A stretch of 64,000 bases of DNA. Origin: Olavius algarvensis associated proteobacterium Delta 3. GTDB taxonomy: Bacteria; Desulfobacterota; Desulfobacteria; Desulfobacterales; CAFBRK01. The position numbers and the translations under genes are program-made. Below are positions 60,046 to 64,000 of the stretch, piece by piece. The DNA is taken from contig CAFBRK010000083.1 of NCBI GenBank assembly GCA_903231505.1, positions 25,589-89,588 on the forward strand, read 5' to 3'. A model generated the notes under the pieces. The model made no database searches. It saw nothing but the letters and a program-made list of their open reading frames with translations, and was not told the DNA's origin. How positions within the stretch are numbered: position 1 is the stretch's first letter; each line of letters starts with the position of its first letter.

Positions 60046-60897
60046 TTCCCGGCGGTTCTGCTGCAGCAAATGCAGCATTGCCAGAATTTCCTGAACAATG
60101 ATGTCCGGCTGTTCCCACAGGATAAAATGGCCGGCTTCCGGGATGCGCACCACCTTCAGCGGGCTTTGCACCATCCGTTCGGCGAAATCGGCATTGGCCG
60201 GCATGACCAGCGTGTCTTTTTCTCCCTGGATCAACGCCACCGGAGAAGACATCGTTTCCCAGAGCGGCATCATCTCCCGCAACTCCTCCTGAAGGGCCAT
60301 GACTTCCCGGTTGGCCAGAATCAACGGCGTGGGCACCGCCCAGTTCACTGCCCGGTATGTCGCCAGATGATTATACCAGCGGGGATCTTCCAGATCCGGA
60401 TCGATGGAGGGCGCAACAAGGACGAGCCCGCCGACCTTTTCGGGGTATTCCATGGCCATGCGCGCGGCCAGGGGCGCACCCAGGGAATGCCCGACCAGGA
60501 TCGCCCCGCACCCGGTGGTTTCGAGGTCTAGCAGGGGATGCAGCAGATCCGCCTGGCGGGTCAGGGACGGGAGCAGTGCTTTATATCCGGACTTGCCGAA
60601 TCCCGGCCGGTCCACCGCGATGAGACGGGCCTGTTCGACCAATTCTGCTTGCGCCAGGTATCCGGCAAAGGCCTTCCAGGATCCGGGGGTTCCGTGAAGA
60701 AATACAACCAAGGGCCGGCCGGTTTCTCCGGCCGCGGCATAGTGGATATTTCGATCGTCTATGGTGTATTCGTGAAACGATGGGGCCGCCCGGCCGTCAA
60801 ACAGTTTAGCAGGATCCGTCTCATAGGGCGGGGCACACCCCCACAGACAGACCCACAGCCAGTAAACTCCCATGTGTATACCCAACGCCTTCGTCAT
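59941..60897 (-). CDS. Alpha/beta hydrolase lipoprotein
   Basis: 318 residues from MTKALGIHMGVYWLW. Lipobox LWGC near residue 21 makes it a probable lipoprotein. The catalytic set is visible: LVVFLHGTPGSW (oxyanion), DRPGFGKSG, the nucleophile elbow VGHSLGAPL, ALIQGEKDTLVMP (Asp) and PEAGHFILWEQP (His). Serine hydrolase of unknown substrate. Its 3' end overlaps the convergent NUDIX gene by about 105 bp. Confidence 0.85.
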   Translation of the reverse strand: MTKALGIHMGVYWLWVCLWGCAPPYETDPAKLFDGRAAPSFHEYTIDDRNIHYAAAGETGRPLVVFLHGTPGSWKAFAGYLAQAELVEQARLIAVDRPGFGKSGYKALLPSLTRQADLLHPLLDLETTGCGAILVGHSLGAPLAARMAMEYPEKVGGLVLVAPSIDPDLEDPRWYNHLATYRAVNWAVPTPLILANREVMALQEELREMMPLWETMSSPVALIQGEKDTLVMPANADFAERMVQSPLKVVRIPEAGHFILWEQPDIIVQEILAMLHLLQQNRRELCRRDRPAPAPVDPDPGKRSAHGSHSTVEAGGVD

Positions 60898-61112
60898 CGC
60901 TTCATATCCCTGACTACGCCCCGACGCCGGGGCAGACCCATTGTCGGACCCGCGTGGGGTAACGGACCATCCCCAAGGCCCCGGCAACCCTGACGGCGGG
61001 CAGTGGGGAGAAATTACACAATCCTAAATTTATTCCTTTTTTTTCGTGCCGCAATGGCAGGGGACAAAACCGTGACGTTTGTCGACGTCATCGTAACGGT
61101 TGACCATCTTCC

Positions 61113-61141
61113 CATGTTCTCTCGTCGGCAGTGAGAACATG
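61113..61141. other. Perfect inverted repeat between the hydrolase genes
   Basis: CATGTTCTC and GAGAACATG with an 11-nt loop. No T-run. Possible termination or binding element. Confidence 0.3.
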
Positions 61142-61157
61142 CGCCCAAAGGGGATGC

Positions 61158-62078
61158 TTATCCGGCCGCCGTCTCAGGCCTGATCCGTTCCCGGCGGGTT
61201 TCGAGAAAGAACCCGACAGCCGCCTGAATGACGTCATTGTCGGCCAGGATACGCTTGTGGCCGAGACCGTCTGTGACGTGCAGAAACAGGTTGGTTGATG
61301 TTGCGGCTATGTTCCGGGAGTCCCTGAACGGGATCGTTTGGTCGTCCCTGTCGTGAATGATGAACACCGGCGAACGGATGTCATGGATCAGCATGTCCGG
61401 GTTATCCCGGTTCAGGTCGTAACCGAAATAGTGCTCGAGATCCGATACGGCGCTGCGGTATACCTTCGCCGGGATGCCATGCCGGTTGAAAATGTTGAAC
61501 AGGATCTCCCTGAGTCTCAGTGCCGGGGCGATCAGCACGGTATCCAGGTCCGGGTTTTCTTTGACGATACAGTTGATGGCGGCGGACGCCCCAATAGAGT
61601 GGCCGACAATACCGACGATGTTCAAGCCCTTGGCCGGATCCAGCAGCGAGCGCAGGGTATCGGTATACTGGAAGTAATTTGTTGTCTGCCCCTGGGAGTC
61701 GCCGTGGGCCGGCCCATCCAGGGCAATCACCGAATATCCGGCATCGATAAAGGGGGAGAAAAAGCGATGAAAGTGGCCTGCGCGCCCATTCCATCCATGG
61801 ACGAAAAGGATGGCGGGACCGTTCCCCCACCGCCAGCAGTGGATGGCATTGCCGTGGACCATCACGTGGTACGGGGTTCCGGTTTCCAGGGCCTTTTGTT
61901 GCCGGGAGGACAGGGGATAGGGCGATGGGACAAAGAAAATCCTTGTCAGAATGCCCTTGGCCAACGCCGGGGAGACAAACCACAGGACATGGAAGAGGAG
62001 CCGCGTGGCGCGTTGTTTGATGGTATAAAAACGAACGTTCGTGTGATATTTTGTCACATTTGAATAGTGTCTGGGCAT
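61158..62078 (-). CDS. Alpha/beta hydrolase
   Basis: 306 residues. N-terminal helix, then AILFVHGWNGRAGHFHRF (oxyanion), ALDGPAHGDSQG, nucleophile elbow GIVGHSIGASAAIN, FIIHDRDDQTIP (Asp) and DGLGHKRILADN (His). A cytoplasmic or membrane-associated serine hydrolase of unknown substrate. A 12-bp palindrome resembling the one upstream of the TetR gene lies within the first codons (62031-62042), suggesting control by that regulator. Confidence 0.88.
   Translation of the reverse strand: MPRHYSNVTKYHTNVRFYTIKQRATRLLFHVLWFVSPALAKGILTRIFFVPSPYPLSSRQQKALETGTPYHVMVHGNAIHCWRWGNGPAILFVHGWNGRAGHFHRFFSPFIDAGYSVIALDGPAHGDSQGQTTNYFQYTDTLRSLLDPAKGLNIVGIVGHSIGASAAINCIVKENPDLDTVLIAPALRLREILFNIFNRHGIPAKVYRSAVSDLEHYFGYDLNRDNPDMLIHDIRSPVFIIHDRDDQTIPFRDSRNIAATSTNLFLHVTDGLGHKRILADNDVIQAAVGFFLETRRERIRPETAAG
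62031..62042. promoter_or_regulatory. Candidate TetR operator near the hydrolase start
   Basis: ACGAACGTTCGT is a perfect 12-bp palindrome within codons 13-16. A TGTGA-N7-TCACA repeat directly precedes it in the gene's direction. Similar to the palindrome at 62750. Confidence 0.45.
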
Positions 62079-62137
62079 GGGGGGCTCCGTGTTGTGAAAT
62101 GTCAGGGTTATATGACCGATGGGTGGTCAAACGGGGT

Positions 62138-62737
62138 TTACGAATTCGATGACGTCGGCCGGTATGTATTCAGCAGCTGCTCCAGGGCCTTTTCCTGACG
62201 CCGTTTGGTCTCCTCGCTTTCGAGCAGGTTGTGATAGAGGTGGAATCCGAGGAGCAGGGAATACAGATCGAACGCAAACTGGTCGCAATCGATATCCTCC
62301 CGGAAATCACCGGCTGTGACGGCGGATTTGGCGATCCGGCGGAGACATTCGAGCCATTCTTTTTGCTGGTTCAGCAGGAAATCTCTCACTTTTCCGGGAC
62401 GATCCGTAAAGTCTGAGCTGGCCGATACGAAGATGCAGCCCCCTTTGAGTCTGGAGGTCCATTGAATCCAATTGGCAACCAGGGCCATGATCCTCGGAAT
62501 GCCCGCTTGAGTCTTCAGTGCCGGCACGACAATCCGTTCGGCAAATACATCGCCGGCATGTCTGAGGATTTCAACCTGGAGATTCTCCTTGGACTGAAAA
62601 TGGGCGAACAGGCCGCTTTTGGACATGTTCGTCGCTTTTGCCAGGGAGCCGATACTGACCAGGTCCAGCCCCAAGGTACTCGCCATGGAGAGGCCTTTTC
62701 CGAGAATGGTCCGTTTTGTGTCTTCGCCTTTGCTCAT
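62138..62737 (-). CDS. TetR-family transcriptional regulator
   Basis: 199 residues. N-terminal HTH: TKRTILGKGLSMASTLGLD, SIGSLAKATNMSKSGLFAHF (recognition helix) and QSKENLQVEILRHAG. The ligand-binding domain is helical. Its start lies 13 bp from a perfect GAACGATCGTTC palindrome, a likely autoregulatory operator. It lies 60 bp upstream of the alpha/beta hydrolase and probably controls it. Confidence 0.92.
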   Translation of the reverse strand: MSKGEDTKRTILGKGLSMASTLGLDLVSIGSLAKATNMSKSGLFAHFQSKENLQVEILRHAGDVFAERIVVPALKTQAGIPRIMALVANWIQWTSRLKGGCIFVSASSDFTDRPGKVRDFLLNQQKEWLECLRRIAKSAVTAGDFREDIDCDQFAFDLYSLLLGFHLYHNLLESEETKRRQEKALEQLLNTYRPTSSNS

Positions 62738-62749
62738 GGAGGAAAAATA

Positions 62750-62761
62750 GAACGATCGTTC
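62750..62761. promoter_or_regulatory. Candidate TetR autoregulatory operator
   Basis: GAACGATCGTTC, perfect palindrome, 13 bp upstream of the TetR ATG. Shares CGAACG/CGTTCG words with the site at 62031. Confidence 0.55.
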
Positions 62762-62871
62762 GTGTTTGTCAAGCAGGTTTGAATTTTTTTTTTAAAAATG
62801 CGAAATAAACTCGATCCAGGTTCTGTTCTTCACCCGTTTATTCGCAAATCAAAGGTCTGCAGAGGCAACCT

Positions 62872-63747
62872 ATGACACCCACGATGGATATCCATGATGC
62901 CGACTCGATTCGAGATCTCATCGAAACCTTTATGACAGAGTCCCCGGAAAATCGGCTGGGTGCCACCCACCCTGAGCCCGTGTTTGACAAGCCCCTTGTC
63001 GGATTCTCCAATGGCATGGATTCGCTCTATGAGGAGTATGTGCGGCACATCGGCGATTTCTACCTGACCCCGCTGGAGATATTTCAAAAAGGGTGCCCAG
63101 GCCAAAACACCATATCGGGCGAGGACCTGACCGTTATTTCCTGGATTCTGCCATCCACCACCGCCACGCGAAGCGAACAGGCCGCCAGTACCAGGCGCCC
63201 CTCGGAACGCTGGTGCCGCACGCGCCATTTTGGGGAAAAATGCAATGACGCCCTTCGGCGCCATCTGGTGACCCGTCTGGAAAAAGCCGGTATTCCGGCA
63301 GTGGCTCCCATGCTCTCCGAATTCTGGTCCCGGTCCGACTTGGGGCCCTACGCTCCCTGCTCGAACTGGTCCGAGCGCCACGCCGCCTACGCTGCCGGAC
63401 TGGGGACCTTTGGCCTGTGTGACGGTTTGATTACGCCCGTCGGCAAAGCCATGCGCGCCGGATCCGTTGTCGCCAAACTGACGGTGGCGCCATCCCAGCG
63501 GCCCTTCACCGATCACCACGCCTACTGTCTTTTCTTTTCCCACGGCAACTGCGGCAAGTGTATCGATCGCTGCCCGGTGCAGGCACTGAGCCGGGAAGGT
63601 CACGACAAATGGCGCTGCATGAAGTATACCCACGGGATGAAAGCCTATATGAGACGAAAGTACGGTTTTGAAACAAGTGCCTGCGGCCTGTGCCAGGTCG
63701 AGGTGCCGTGTATGGCCCATATTCCCGATCCCAAAGAGGGAGACTAG
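62872..63747 (+). CDS. QueG-like 4Fe-4S epoxyqueuosine-reductase family protein
   Basis: 291 residues. The C-terminal half has two cysteine clusters, C227/C230/C234 (NCGKCIDRCPVQAL) and C271/C274/C280 (CGLCQVEVPC), as in the ferredoxin-like part of QueG. The middle has SERHAAYAAGLGTFGLCDGLITPVG, also seen in QueG-type proteins. The cobalamin-binding start is divergent, so it may be a paralogue rather than a true epoxyqueuosine reductase. Divergent from the TetR gene. Confidence 0.75.
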   Translation: MTPTMDIHDADSIRDLIETFMTESPENRLGATHPEPVFDKPLVGFSNGMDSLYEEYVRHIGDFYLTPLEIFQKGCPGQNTISGEDLTVISWILPSTTATRSEQAASTRRPSERWCRTRHFGEKCNDALRRHLVTRLEKAGIPAVAPMLSEFWSRSDLGPYAPCSNWSERHAAYAAGLGTFGLCDGLITPVGKAMRAGSVVAKLTVAPSQRPFTDHHAYCLFFSHGNCGKCIDRCPVQALSREGHDKWRCMKYTHGMKAYMRRKYGFETSACGLCQVEVPCMAHIPDPKEGD

Positions 63748-64000
63748 GACGTGGATGTCTGAATGGTCGGCGCCAAGAATCCGGGCCGGTTGCAACAACA
63801 GTTGGTGGCCCTGGGTTCTGGCTCGTCCTGAGCTTGCCGAAGGGATCCTGGAGGCTTGCCCGTCCGCCAGAGGCGGATAAACCTCTGCCGGGCGGGAGCC
63901 TGGATGCTGGATGAACTGAAAAGATTAGAGCTGAAAGCTCAAAGCTGAAAGTATAGTGATAAGAACCATGATTGACATTCCGCCGTGTTGAAGGATGTAC
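63748..64000. repeat. Intergenic repeat spacer at the right edge
   Basis: CTGGCTCGTCCTGAGCTTGCCGAAGGGATC (near 63820-63850), a CCGCCAGAGGCGG palindrome (63862-63880) and the GAGCTGAAAGCTCAAAGCTGAAAG quasi-repeat (63927-63951). All three have counterparts elsewhere in the window. Confidence 0.6.

Noticed and set aside
1..64000. tRNA, rRNA, prophage, transposase or group II intron
   Set aside because: None recognised. Searches by eye for TTCGAATCC-type T-loops, DDE or reverse-transcriptase motifs gave nothing convincing; tRNAscan-SE and a profile search would settle it.

Overview
The window looks like a chromosomal segment of a Gram-negative sulfate-reducer-like bacterium (Desulfobacterota, probably Desulfobacteraceae/Desulfosarcina-like). 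This is inferred from the gene content (phoH-7TM/HD-ybeY-pdxJ-nnr-tsaE-lysC order, YugP-type protease, QueG-like Fe-S protein) and from the intergenic oligonucleotide repeats. No rRNA, tRNA, CRISPR array or prophage was recognised. The flanks (1-5.5 kb and 33-64 kb) are GC-rich housekeeping DNA. The middle (about 5.6-32 kb) is visibly AT-richer accessory DNA.

The central feature is a chromosomal integron of about 23 kb. A tyrosine recombinase with the IntI-specific extra segment (32208..33176, + strand) reads away from a leftward array. The array has about 32 attC sites in one orientation, starting from an attI core at 31899..31905. Almost every cassette carries one leftward gene or gene pair, usually starting 7-60 bp inside the cassette boundary. 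Cassette products include three toxin-antitoxin modules (HigBA, BrnTA, VapBC), presumed orphan immunity proteins (SUFU family, DUF2185), an RsgA-type GTPase, an enoyl-CoA hydratase, a metallo-beta-lactamase-fold hydrolase, a CMD-family protein, an ABM-fold protein, a TolB-like beta-propeller, an ionotropic-glutamate-receptor-like channel (frameshifted), a zinc-ribbon/DUF2007/calcium-loop protein and many small membrane or exported proteins of unknown function. The array becomes irregular below about 10 kb. Leftward genes continue to about 5.6 kb without recognisable attC sites, which suggests an eroded distal end.

Left flank: 3' end of rfbB, pyrF, a glutaredoxin-thioredoxin reductase fusion, a HAD-like protein and an MscS channel.

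Right flank: small envelope proteins and an aldo/keto reductase (33-36 kb). Next is a leftward block phoH, 7TM-HD phosphodiesterase, ybeY, divergent pdxJ, nnr, tsaE, lysC (36.5-44.7 kb), divergent from cvpA and mazG. Then come a class II aldolase sharing one reading frame with an upstream DUF2007 domain, ABM and DUF4124 proteins, chorismate mutase, tandem paralogous exported proteins, a TIGR04283-like glycosyltransferase, a START-like exported protein, a frameshifted sarcosine-oxidase-like gene with an MFS transporter, a TPR protein, a YugP-like protease, a frameshifted membrane metal-dependent hydrolase, a NUDIX hydrolase, two alpha/beta hydrolases, a TetR regulator with palindromic candidate operators, and a QueG-like Fe-S protein.

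All product names come from reading the translations by eye. No database search was run.
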